A stretch of 64,000 nucleotides of DNA from Nereocystis luetkeana (taxonomy: Eukaryota > Sar > Phaeophyceae > Laminariales > Laminariaceae), in NCBI GenBank assembly GCA_031213475.1, contig JARUPZ010000026.1:4420823-4484822 (forward strand), written 5' to 3'. Both the position numbers and the translations under genes were made by a program. Below the pieces are notes generated by a model. The model was not told the origin of the DNA. It saw nothing but the letters and a program-made list of their open reading frames with translations, and searched no databases. Positions 1 through 12,500 of the stretch are shown here, in pieces. The number at the start of each line of letters is the position of its first letter. Position 1 is the stretch's first letter.

Positions 1-3000
1 CCGATCAGAAACGACCGAGAACAAAACGGGTATACTTACCGTGCGATGAGTCCGAGCCACCTGGAGAGCTCGACTTGGGTAAAGGGGTGCGTGCGCATCG
101 GCGAGTGGGGTTTCTCATCCCGTCTTGAGGAGCTCCACAGTAGAGATCTAACCTACAGCAAACCTCTGATAACCTTGATTCAATGAGCCCGATGGGCGCT
201 CCGATGGGAGTACACACATAACCACGACGACATCGATGCGATTCCAATGTTGGGGTCGTCGTTTCGAGAGTGCCACCACTTGAAAACGCACGTGCCAAGA
301 ACTACCCGCTTTCGTTTCAGGGCATGGATCTAATCCCGAGATATTTTTTTCCCTCCACGTCTATTACCCTACAGGTAAACAAAGGCGCCGCACCAGACGA
401 TCCTCGCGGATAATATCGCACCGGTCATCATTGTACGCTTCAAAACAAAATGAAAAATAAACTCGGGGGCAAAGGAATACTCGTGGCCGGTACGGTCGAG
501 TTCATGTTGCCCGGGTAGGAATCCTGTAGGTTGGGGTACAAAACCCTTATTTTCACGGGTTGGGGCCGTATTTCACTGGTTTTGCCCTCAGCACAATATA
601 GCGCCAATATGATCTCAACACGTTTGGGCACGATTTACCCGATAGTGTGCAATCGCGTGCTGCGGCTCCGAGGAAGGGGTCGCCGCCATTTCGATTGGCG
701 GCCAGCGCCGTCAAGTAGTTCATTTGTTTTGGCGCAATATGTGCACAGTATCCCCTCGCCGTCTAAACCGCCGAAGAGCGGGGAAAAGGGGGGAAAGAGG
801 GTACGCGCTCACTTCTTGCTTGTCTTGGCGTTGTCATCATTAACCCCCCCCATGTACTTCGAGAGGGGCGGTCGATTGGGAAGATAGGACAGAGGGAGGG
901 GGGTTCCGTTTGTCTTGAGATGTAAACAAATACCAGGTACGGGGGTAAGGTCGTTCTCCGGCTCTTGTCCCGTTGGGCTTCACCTTGCTTGCACGAGAGG
1001 AAAGGGGATGGTCGGGGGGGGATATCGTGTGGTGTATTTGCATGTAATATCATAGTCCTATCCTTAGTATGTACGTATGCCTGGTACCAGGTACGGTCTA
1101 TGTTACCATAGGCATATCAGGCCCAACTCCATGCGGAAAAAAAGCGTTCGGTTGGTGTATGAATATCAACACCGAAACGCGCTTCACGCTGACGGACGGG
1201 GTGTTATTGTGTCGAAGTCGTGGTATTCTCTCAGGATTTTGTTTACATTTATTACGTGTTGTAATATGGAGACGGCATTTCGTTGGTCAATCGAATGCAT
1301 TTCTGACAGGCCGGGTTTCTTCACACGACCTTCTTTGGTTCACTACTATCGGTAATGGTTAAAAAAAAATGTTCGTGCGATGCACACCCGGCATTCGAGA
1401 TTGTTTGTCGGGTTGCGTAAGTTCATCCAACATCAAAACCTGTTTTTCAGTGGTATTCGGAGTGATGCAGGCTGTAGCCAGACTGGTACTATGGGTGGGT
1501 TATAGTCCTTTTTGGGTCCTGGCTTTCCGTCCGCCTACAGGGTGTTTTAAAATGAATAGCCCCCCTACCGCCGCGTCACCAGTCGCCACATACTGTAGGT
1601 ATGGTTTTAGGTTCTACCTCGACCGTACCCCGTGACGACGCAGTCTCGCGACTAGATCTCAGCACCCGCAACCGTTCGCTGCTCCACGTCATGACGAGGC
1701 AGAGCCCAATATTGAAACGAAAACAGAGGTTCATGGTACTAAATATGTTACACATGCTTACGCATAGTTTATGCTCCGCCGTTTGGGAATGGAGTACGAA
1801 TATGCAAGACGCACGAAAGGTCCTTGTCCCGGTACGTCGGGGTTCCCGTATTTCGTAAACTCGTTTCCATCCGATTGACCTCCTCAAGTGAGTCTTTATC
1901 GCAACCTACAGCCCACATTCTCTGGGGATATACGGAGCTCCTCAAATTTGTAGCTATGAATCGAAGCCCCCACGTCAAGCGTTGGGAATTTGCTCGAGCC
2001 TGTATGTCGTCATTCACGAGGGCCCAGCAGACCACGTTGTAACCGGAGGGTGACAGACAACAAGAGCTAGCGGTGTAGGTTTCAAGATATATGGTCGAAA
2101 GTGACTGAGTCACGGGAGGGTATGGGGGGTAACGAATTATGGGAAATGAGGGGTACGTGAGGAGGGTATGCTTGGATGGCACATCTGGTATGCGTGTTAT
2201 ATTTACATGTCGGATACATGCGCTTGTCGGATGTCTCTTGTTTTCGAGGGCGTTTATGTGAGGAGAATCTAACCCTTGAGATCTCGTCGGACGGGTGGAC
2301 CCCTGTCGTTGGCGAGTAACTCAAGCGGGTCGTGTTTTGTTTCGTGAGTATGCAATATGGTACGTGCCGGTGAGCCCTGCCACGATGTTGGGGTTCACGC
2401 TGTTTGAGAGCCCACAAACTTCTCATTGCGGACTGACTGGAGGGCTCAACCATCGCGACGAAGGACGTATCCAACACACTCTGCGTATATTCTACGTGTT
2501 TGAGCTACGCTAGTGTAGGGGTTGCAATCTTCAGCCCTAGGAATTTATTTTCCCTCTGGCGGTGCTCCTCGGCTGAGAGTTTTGCCCAATGTGGTTGCAT
2601 CTGATGTATAGGTTGAGTATCTGTCAGGTACTTAGCTCGCGGGCTTGCGTATCGGGTATGTATATATATATATATTATATGTAGCGTGCGTTGTTTGATA
2701 CAAGTTGTCCCGTTATACTAACGGTATGCGCGAGGCGATCACACCGGCACTGCGGCGGCAACAGGCCCTACTCTCTACACTGCCGTACTGGTTGACCTCA
2801 TCTGTGCTAGGCGGTTTGACGGACACTCTGGCGGGCCGCCGGAAGTTGCTCAGTGCGGTCTATCGCGGAATCTTTACTTGATACCCGGTAGGTTTTGTTG
2901 TTGTTGAAGCTCTTCAGGCGAGGAGCCGCAGATATGTCAGGTAGGTGCTATCGCTATCGTCGCAGGAGTAGGTTCGATATATAGATAATATGTATGTATA

Positions 3001-6000
3001 CCTTGTATCAAACCAGCGCAAATGACCGCATGACGAGATCGCTTTGAAAATATCTTCTTGAAACGTTTGTTGAGGTACCGCGATTTGCTTCTCAAGAGCG
3101 CAAGTTGAGATGTTCTTCGTTCCACCCGTAACGCAGGATGCGTTCCGTATTCATCCCCGCTTGTTAATAGCAAGCACCGTATGCCTACATATAGGTTGCC
3201 ATAATTCATGGGTCATGGTTTCGGGAGATGTTCACGCCGACACACTCAAAGAGGCTTAATAGTTGGTATATACGAGGTATACCCTTTCTTTGCAGCTTGG
3301 GTATATTGTCCCACAAAGGCGGTTGTTGGGACAATACCAACAGCACCCGAAGAACGCGCGCACACCTTTCGCCGACGTCCAGGTGGCGCTAGCAGACACA
3401 GGGAAGACTCGCGGAGTTGTAGCGGAAAGGTGTGATATTTTCGCCAGGTCCAATGGCAATGTTTCGTGTATATTAGCAACAATCCGTGTACACCATAGGA
3501 ATCGCGATATATTCAAAACCTGTCACAGGTATACAAGACTGCTGCGATCATGTACAAGTCCACAGCAGCTCGACTGCGTAGCACTCCACCGTACACAAAA
3601 TACACGCAGCGTTCTGTCTGCCCACCAGGTCTTTCGCAACTGTCGGGATTAAATTTGGTATGATGATACGGGTTGGTATATTCTATGAAAAAAAACACGG
3701 GATGTGATAATCGTATATTGGTGATATGGTAGAACATCCATTGTTGGTATGGTGTACACGGGGGAAATATGAGATTTGGTATGGTGTCTTGGTGGCATAG
3801 TGACGTGGATGAATTATATAGCTCATTTGGTTCTGGTGGTGTGATGTGTTACGGTATATATGATCCGTCAGGGTCGACTACGTCGTAGGAATATCATCAA
3901 CCCTAACCTTACATATCGGATATTGCAATGTGGTCCGAAATACAAGGCATGCGGACATACAGCCAGATAGAGATGATTTTGCAATTACCGCACCCGAGAC
4001 TCATTTGTACGAACTGAGAATGAGTTTGTGGACGGTGTTTTGAAAGACGCAATGGATGCGTGCGCTATCAATATGAGGTTGTTTATGTAAGGTGCTAGCG
4101 TAGGTGTAGATTCACGGATGCATAAACGCTTCCTACGTTACAATTATTTTCCTCATCGGGGGATTTATCCAACGTGGGTGGAGGACATGATAGCAAACAG
4201 TTGCAAGTTGATACGATGATATTGCCTTAACACAACGACCGCCAAAATATAATATTTGCAGAAGGTAAGCTCGTGCGCCGTCCCATGTGCGAGATAGGTA
4301 CACATATATATATATATATATAAACTTCGCGTGTAGCCAACACTGTCGTGAAGCTACCCCTGCGACGATAGCTGTAGCACCTAATATTTGTCTTGGTCCT
4401 CGCTCGAAGAGCTTCAACAACAAAATTGCTGTAGAGTTTGGTGGTTCTTGTATAGACCGGGTTCAGTAACTGCCGGCTGCTTGCTATAGTTCCAGCCCAA
4501 CCGCTTTGCGCACGTGGGGTGTACCAGAGTGGCAGGGTGCGGGGAAGTGGTGGTTGCCGCAAGCGGCTGTTGCCGCCATAGTACCGGCACGGTTGGCTGC
4601 AGATATACCGGACCCTATATAGGGCCAACCGCTGCTGTCAGAGAGTGTACGTGATATGCCCGATACATAAGTCCATCAGTAAGGTATACGACGGACACTC
4701 AAAGGATAAGTCAGATCGATCAATACTGCGTAAAATCGTGCACCGAGGAGGGATACACCGCTGATATTGAGCATTGCAACCGTTACCGTAGCGTCGCTTG
4801 AACCACTTGCGATCTACCCAGATTGTGTTGGATACATCCTTCGTTACATTGGTTGACGCCCCCGGTCTCGGTGATTAAAATCGGCGGCTCTCATAAACAG
4901 GTGCCCTACCACCGTAGCAGGGGTCACCGAAACGTTGCACAATACGTACCCACAACGTTCAGCGTGCTCTTCTCGGGAACCACACCCCGCCACACCCGCC
5001 CGACGGGGTTCCAAAGAGAATCAACGCCCAAATTCCTGTGGAATCAAAGGGCACCCGAAACGCACATGCATTCTAACGTTTAACATAACGTGCATAGCAC
5101 ACATTCAGTATCAAGGTACGCCTTACTCTCATGTAACCCTCTCGTCCCACCCTTGCTTAACACCCCCACCCTTCCGTCACTCTATCTATCCCGACCGGTT
5201 CAGAACTTCTGTTGAACTACAGCGCCAGCTGTCGTTGTCTCTGCTACTTCATGGGATTCCTCGCACAATGGCTCTCATGAATCGCAAGATTACGTCTCGA
5301 GCAAATGCCCCACGCTTTATGTCGGGCTCTGCATCAAGAGCTCGTCACATATGGAACTGACCCCAAAAACCATGCGCTCGGAGCAGGTTGGCTGGGGCAG
5401 CTCCATCCAAAGTCTGTTCGCGATATACATGGAGCTTCCCACTGGAGGAGTCCAATCGCATGTGAATTGTTTGGCCTGAAAGGGGTTCCCCCATATGCTG
5501 TGGCATGGCTCCTTCGTGCGCCTTGTTTTCTCGTAGCCCACTTCCACGCGGCGTCGAACCAACTACGCGTTAAAATAGAAGATTGAGGTAGTTCATTGGA
5601 CCCCTCGTTCCGTTCATTGAATCGAGCCCAGCATGGTCATGACTAGGAACATCGGGCGGCGGACGCTCAAGTCTCCCCTTTTCTGCGTCGCTTGCTAAAT
5701 TAGTGGCAGAAGCCCCAAAATACATCTACACTGCGTAGATAGGGGGCACTATCCCTTTTTCGCTACTCTGCGAACGTCCCTGGGGCATGTGGCTCTCTGC
5801 GTCACTTGCAAATGAACTCAACAACCCTATGTTGCCGGTGGAACCCGTGAGATCGCGAAAAGTGAAACGTGAAGGACCGGATATCAACAGCGATCGAGGG
5901 GCTGTAAAAAATGGGCCTGAAAATCCTCCCCATAACGTAGTATCAGTCCCACCGCTAAACGAAAAAGTTCAAATACCACTTCAATACAGGTCAGGATAAT

Positions 6001-6500
6001 ATCCTATCTAGCTGGCTTCGGCATTCCTCAATCATGGTAAGGCTTCGTATGTTTCCTAAAATCCGCATATGTAAGATGAGTAACAACGGGCCACTAGTGG
6101 AGAGCACGAGAAAATAGTTTTGCTTACCCGTGATATTTGCAGAGCAGCTACATTACCATCGATATCCCCATGGATTGCATCCTCTGCTTCGGCGTACCGA
6201 ATAACATGCCTCATTGTGATTCAAACCTGACCCAGCCTAAAGGCGCCGGTGGTCTGAATCCAGCACACATCGGACTCAGGAGCCCTGTGTTAGATGACGC
6301 AGATGTTCAAACTCATTTCCTGCTATGAGCTTGGTCAGTGGATCGCCCCCACCACATCGATCGGGGATACGTCTGTTTAGACCATGCGGCCATCTCCCCT
6401 GGACTATCTTCATCGACAACAAACAAGCCTTCGATCTCCGATGCACTGACTGAATATCTTGCCCCATCGGATATGTACACGAGCAAACTACAGATACACC
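1..6500. other. Intergenic stretch, no recognised gene
   Basis: I see no supported gene here. Open frames are short (up to about 140 codons), overlap on both strands and show no family motif. Two alternating TA runs occur near 2660-2680 and 4303-4322. Further decayed 3' exons of the pseudogene that starts at 8586 might lie here, but I could not recognise any. Confidence 0.5.
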
Positions 6501-6521
6501 GCACCCGGAAATCTTTCTTTA

Positions 6522-6627
6522 CTCGGCGAACGCAAACACGCAGATGAGAGACCATCTATACCGATGTGTTTGGGACGAGGAAGACCAGCAATCCAGTGAG
6601 CGCCAAACGCTTCAGACACTCGAACAT
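6522..6627 (-). pseudogene. Pseudo-exon matching exon 23
   Basis: Read on the minus strand this encodes FECLKRLALTGLLVFLVPNT, close to VECLRRLVLTGLLVFLVPDT in the intact exon at 22201-22304. An in-frame TAG follows soon after. The 3' boundary reads CCGAGTAAAG where the intact copy has CCAGGTATG, so the donor GT is lost. Confidence 0.75.
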
Positions 6628-7467
6628 CTGACGCTAAACCGAGAAGAAACACGGATGCCCGACGTGAATGAAATTGGGAGGATGACAGACTCACTCAAAT
6701 CCAACCTGACTTAGCACTTAGTGCCACCAATGTCTGCCTGATAGGTAAAACCGCGATGTGTTCCGTTCCGGTATTGTAGGGATGCGAGGGTCCTTTGCCA
6801 TGACGCTGCTGCCATCCATGCTATCGACTAAAACTGGCACCCCCTTCACTTTGGGGAAGTTTTAACGGATATTATCTTTATCCCACCTTGGGATTCTTCT
6901 GGCCGCGACAAAATGCTAGCCAGAAAATTACTTTCGGCAAACGCTCGTGCCTGCAGACACTGTCGGTGTTTACAGTAAGCACAAATATACACAATCGTAC
7001 GTTCATCTCCAAAGTATATTGAGAATGCTCTCGCCCTGACCGAACGGCCCCTCGACGTGAGAAACGCATTTGGTGCGGCGTATCGATAGGTTCCAAGCCA
7101 AGCCAATATATCTTCGCAATATCATTCCCGGGACCAAACGCCAGCACTAGAAACCAGCGACGGAGACATCCCTCCCTGCAGACGTTGCTCCTGTTGAAGC
7201 GGAGAGGTGCATCACCATCGGGTCAAAAACTGTTACTTAGGGAAATGCACTTGCTGCCATAAGTGTCTACCGCAACTCGAGGGCAGACGAGGTCGTTACC
7301 TGCAAACCAAGTTCACGTTGAACCGTGGAACGTTGTTATTGTCGGGCTAGCGAATGCCCTTTTTACGACTGCACGGCGTCGTCTCGGCTCTACAGATTTC
7401 TTGTCGGCGACCGACGCCGAAACGGGGAGGGGATAAATGGGTATTTGACGTACGTTCCTTAGTGTGT

Positions 7468-7560
7468 CTCGAAGTAGTAGCGGTTGGGGTAGTACGAGTT
7501 CCAAAGGGAAGATGGCGGCGCTATGATCAGGTGTACGCTACGTTGCTTGATCTTCTGAGG
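7468..7560 (-). pseudogene. Pseudo-exon matching exon 22
   Basis: Encodes QKIKQRS, then IAPPSSLWNSYYPNRYYFE, matching REKIKQRSNDVGIAPTSFLW and YYPNRYYYE of the intact exon at 23349-23441. The 3' edge reads GAGACACAC where the intact copy reads GAGGTACACAC, so the donor GT appears deleted. The 5' edge is uncertain. Confidence 0.75.
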
Positions 7561-8500
7561 TTACCGAATGATGAAAATGTTTTCATCGATCAATCCAAAG
7601 AGGGACAGAAGGGGCTGCCAAACACAACACGGACATTCACCAGAGTATGCGTCGCTGAAACAACGCAGTCAAGGTAAGTTGCTGGGGCCATTACGACGTA
7701 TGTGCGACGCGCGCTGATCGTCTCGCGCTGACGGCTAAAAAACGTTCCGGATAAAACGAGGAGATCAGAGACCGCAGGGACTAAGGGTGTACATGGAGAT
7801 GCGCGGAGAGGCTCGTAACAAGACGAGATAGGGGCCATAGTCGCAACAGCCGTCCTTGACAGTGCCGTGTGCTTTACGTGTGTACAAAGCCCCGGCCGTG
7901 GAAACGCCGGCACTTACGCCCACCCAACATAGGCAATGCGATGTGCTGCAAACGTGAATCCAGCACACAACCTACGTTCCACGATCAGAAACTGAGTGTA
8001 TCCGGCACACATTATTCATGGAAATGATCGATCCGAAAGCTCTGAATGCTGATGGCAACGGCACACAACCACAAAGGCTGACACATATACTGAACAATGA
8101 ACATGATATGTAAAGGCCAGCAGGAGGTCCTGAGTCAGCGTTAGCATCACCTCTCCCCTCCCACCCGACATTCACCAACGACGCTAGGCACTCTCCACAA
8201 ACCTGTCGTCGAAGAACAGAAATCATATTCAAGCATGAGACTCTTTTCGAACGTACCTCGGTGGTGCAAGAAATGCAAACAAGGTAGCGTATCCTTACAT
8301 CCCAATTGCGTAGGGTGCGGAAAGGCAGCCGTTCGTGTTTTCACCCTGGCGTGCCGTGAGGTCATAACATGGAGAGCTCAATGGCTCCCTGGATAGTGTC
8401 GCTCTCGACGATCGGGCCACAGTAATCCGCACCTATCAAAACAGCCCTTGTCTCTCGATTTTAGTGTATTGTAGTGTCAACATATTCTCCAAGATATCAC

Positions 8501-8586
8501 CACCTTCGAAACGTGGCTGTGTAGCCCAAGGACAATACGATGAGCATCATGGCGGTGTGTCTCGCAAAAATGCCGCTCAACGAGCC
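8501..8586 (-). pseudogene. Pseudo-exon matching exon 19
   Basis: It keeps a good acceptor (pyrimidine-rich tract, then GCAG) and a GTGATA donor. One frame gives GIFARHTAMMLIVLSLGYTA, matching ELFARHTTMTLILLYLIYSQ in the intact exon at 30526-30609. The block is 86 nt against 84 in the intact copy, so it would shift the frame. Confidence 0.7.
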
Positions 8587-8619
8587 CTGCAAAGAGGGGC
8601 AAGGACCGGCGCCAAGTGT

Positions 8620-9500
8620 CCACAGCAGCATGGCCTCCGTTCTCGTTTCGGCAACGGTGAGGCCTGTTGCCGAGAAAACAGTCACGACGGCGGTCATCCT
8701 CGTCCCTCAGTTCCCTCTGACAAGTACGACAGAGCTCCTGCACCGTCCGCGTACGGCATACCCCGTACTCCCTTTCCTGTGAATACCGGTGGGTCAACCT
8801 CTATCCTGCCCTCTCTAAAGTCATTCTGGAGGTCAGTCAGGCCCCTCATGCTGTTCGGGTCTTCACTGAAGCGTACCAGCACGGTATGTGTCACACCAGC
8901 GTAAGATACATTGAACAAAATTGATGGCGGCACAAATACTTGCCGCAGCCACTGAGTGACGTAAACCTAACCCGAGTGCAAGCCTTTGGGGAACTCGCTG
9001 GAACCAGTTCCAGCATTTTGTGGTACGCCGAACCATAAGGGCACCATGGACGACATCTCTCGGCTGACGGGGTCAAATGCTTTCTGCAAATCGATCAAGC
9101 ACATGCACGGCGAAGCGTTTGGAGGTCGCGCAATCGGCCCACTGCCAATGACATGTCGATCGTTGATCGTGATGGAGAACGCCTCACTGTTTCTCGTGGG
9201 ATATACCTTTGGCTGCGCAATAGCTGCCGCGGCGGAACACGACACTGTTCAGAAATATTTCGCTAAAATGGGCAGCAAGCGAAACCACTCGGTAGTTGTT
9301 GCAGTCAGAGTCATGTTTCGTGACCTGAAGGACCTTAATGGTCGGGTCGTTCCAGTGCTGGTGTGCGTAACCCGCTATCCACATGCTGACAAGTAAGTTG
9401 TGAAAGTACCTGATGAGTTCGGGGTTCTTGGTTTAACAACTCGGCTTGGAAGGGAGTCTGGTTTCACCGCTTCCCAGGTGGGCATACCGCGGTCGACCGC
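8620..9500 (-). mobile_element. Fossil LINE reverse-transcriptase fragment
   Basis: Minus-strand peptides in three frames follow the order of a LINE reverse transcriptase. They are WNDPTIKVLQVTKHDSDCNN and YRVVSLAAHF (the W+..I+.L.KK...C.NYR.ISL block), CLIDLQKAFDPVSRE (the F.D..KAFD.V.R block with its catalytic Asp), GMPYADGAGALS (the YADD box, here YADG) and FSATGLTVAETRTEAM (the GL.V...KTE block). The frame changes between blocks and the second box Asp is replaced, so it is dead. It is truncated at both ends, with no endonuclease domain or tail seen. It ends about 30 bp upstream of the pseudo-exon at 8501-8586 in the same orientation, so it sits in what was an intron of the duplicated gene. 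Confidence 0.75.
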
Positions 9501-12500
9501 CGTCCTATCGTGCATGGTGGGTTCATTCACCTTCCCGCAATGTTGCCAAAGGCTGTTGCGCAAATAGAGCGCGTTCTATTTGGTCCAAGATGTGACGATT
9601 TCGTGATCAAGAGGGTACCGAGCCATTACACTGACCAGTCAAGATTGCGCACCTGGTGCACAACATGTATCGTTGATGCTTATCTCGACTAATCGTTTCG
9701 ATATTTTTGTTCATCCGTGAATTTTTTATCGCTACCACAAACACCAATCGTCGCAGGCAGCAGTCAATCCCATACCGCAGACGTAAGTCCCCAGCATCTA
9801 ACTAGTTTCGCTTTGCTCGTCTTATATTTGTCACGACGTGCTAGCCACCCAGAATCGTCGTCGCATGGATATAAGCCCCAATGCGCCATGCTGTTGTCCC
9901 CATGCACACACGGCTAGGCCCGATGTTACGAACTCAAGTACCCAGTAAGGCCTACAACGCGCGTTATGATATACTATGTACTGCAAACGTTCTTATCATC
10001 CAATTGTCAGAAACCTAATACTGCACCCGGAACCTACTCAGATATTTAACCACAGAGGCTCAACCAGATGAACGACCCATGTTGTTTTCAGCCCTAAGAA
10101 ACCAACTGTGCAACCTAAATGATATGCCGGGTTGATCTACAGCAGACGATTTTCCTCAGCCAGAAACCTTTTCCGTCCAGATTGATATGTCGCTTTAGTG
10201 GCAAGCGGTATACGTTTATTTTGGGGAGGCTTGAGCGATGAATCTCGTCCACAACCTAAACACCAAGGTTCATAGCGTCTCGCGCAGGGACCGAAAGGGT
10301 GCACGTTTGCCGCACCTGGATTATATGAATGGATCCTATCGAACCAAGGCAAAACAAAAATTCTTCGGACATGTGATTGACATCACATGCAGAACGGCTA
10401 GATCTGGCGAGCACCGGGGTACATAAATCACTCCGGGCGAGCTGTGGCTCGGACATCCTGGTATTGTGTCACGCGAGGTTGGCGTATGACAATCGCGGCT
10501 GCAGTCGTCCGACATTCGAAATCGACCGGATTAATCACACAAGCGCTGGAATACGTTCGGGCGAGCGAACAATCAGTGAGAACATACACTAGTAAATCAC
10601 TATCGAGTGTGGACCCTTCCCATAGCAATGCTCTCCACTGCCCTCCCCTCCCCCCCTTCTCCTCACCCTGCCATATTTAAACAAAATCTGCTTAACCGAT
10701 CTAATTTGTGTATCATGCGGCAACCAACTCACAACAATGGCTCCCTGATATTCAGAACGGACAATGCGTCCTGCTCCCTTTTCTTGGCACCCTCTCGCAT
10801 GCACGCCTTCTCACTCTGTCCAATACAGCCTACACACTTACTTCATAAAAATAATCTCGATAACATAATTGCATCCAACACAACAACGTATCATATTATA
10901 TTTGTATATATATATATATATTCAATATGCACCTTCGGCCATACACGTCTCACTTATCACCTGCCTCATGGGTTTTGGAACACTGCATCACCCGCTCTCT
11001 ATGGCTCGCTATATCACACTGCGACCTGATCTACAGCCCATCGCGAACGACAAGCGGTCGTCTCGTGTTTCGTATTTTCTCGTGTCTCTCTTCGTTCACC
11101 GGATCAAAACCTGAGGAGAAAAATCCAGAGTGCCATAAGCTCGTCGAATCCTTCTTGGACGCCGGCTTTCAAAAGAGCCGGCAGGTCGGTCTGAGGTCGT
11201 ATTCGCTTCCGACAAGAAGGCCACTGCACTAATACCGAAATCGTGTCGTGTCGATGCCAACACACATTTAGGTTACCACACCCCGAACGGAAACTTGAAC
11301 GACATTCGAATATTCGTGCGTGTTCACAACATGCCTCTTACACAATTCCGGATCGACCGGTACCCAATATATAGACCTTGTCACATATACCAATTTTGTA
11401 TTCGTAGAATTCGCCACTGACTTTGAAAGTGCACCGCAGCGATCTGGTCGAGCTGCATCTTCATCTCTTCCTTGAAAACCAGGCTGTTGTTTCCTTCACA
11501 CCCAACAAATAACATGTGCGCCCTGCTTGCATCAAGAAATCCCTCCACACCCATGACTAGCAACATCCACAAATAAATGAGCTCCTGACTGTTGGCAGTG
11601 TCTTCACTAGGGGTAGGAACCGTTTTTCGACCTGTAGAAGCTGCGTGGTGAACGTCGAAATCACTAGAGCGAACATCCACTGGGTACACCCGCCCACCCT
11701 CGTGTCCAGTGTTGTTACTAACCCAAAAAGCCTTTACCCGTCGCGCATTACCGCAAGACCCTCTCGTTGGTGCTTCAAAGACCGATAATTCGTAGCGCGC
11801 GGTCGACCGACCTATGTCATATTTTTGTTTCCGTAGGAACAGCAAAGACACACGATGGGATATAATCGGGTATAATAACTGATGCTACCTAACGGGGACA
11901 TATTTTCACCACGTCGTCTAGGCTGCTCGATGTCTTGCTCATAGTTGGACTTCGCATTATCTCGTTGGTGCCGACGAACTAAGACACCCCCAGAACGGTG
12001 CATGTTGCGAACGACAACCACGAAGTATGTCATTTGGTCGAGCGGCTCTGACCGGCTGAACAAATATCGCCCAAACACCACTCCATTTTGTTTCGCACCG
12101 TATTCTCACGCTACGTGTCACTTAGGACCTCGCTTGCCGGAAACGACGTGGGGGATACCTGCAAAGCACAACATATGCAACCCAGGAAATCCGTTTTGTT
12201 GATTAGGCAGAAGTCACAGCTGCCTGCCACCCTCGCGGCGACGTAATCCGCTGTAGGTGATAGCCGTCAGTGACCCCTCTGTCCTGAACGCACTGGATCA
12301 GTTCATCGGGAACGATGTAATGTGCCCGACTCTTCACCGCCAGAGGGGTGCCCTTCCCGATCTGTGGGGCAGCGCAATGGAAGGGCATGTCTAAATTAGA
12401 TGTGTCCCGAAGAAGAGGAATCGATACGTCGATGGGAACGCATTTCTCGGGCGGTCGCTGAGGAACGAGCCAATACGTTTGGGCGTGTATATAATTGCTG

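Larger units (their letters stand above)
6522..8586 (-). pseudogene. Decayed partial copy of the Pmp-type membrane protein gene (3' half)
   Basis: Three blocks match exons 19, 22 and 23 of the large gene at 14182-57899, in the same order and orientation: 8501-8586, 7468-7560 and 6522-6627. Shared peptides include FARHT, YYPNRYY and LTGLLVFLVP. It is broken. The third block has an in-frame TAG where the intact gene has a Gln codon. The donor GT after the second and third blocks is gone. The first block is 2 nt longer than its counterpart, which shifts the frame. The exons matching 20 and 21 were not found between the blocks. It lies about 5.6 kb beyond the 3' end of the intact gene, so it looks like a tandem or segmental duplicate. 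This is a host gene copy, not a virus-like element. Confidence 0.75.

Noticed and set aside
11381-11851. Minus-strand frame with weak resemblance to a Ty1/copia RNase H region
   Set aside because: The match rests on scattered residues only. No terminal repeats, integrase or other parts are visible, so I do not call an element here.
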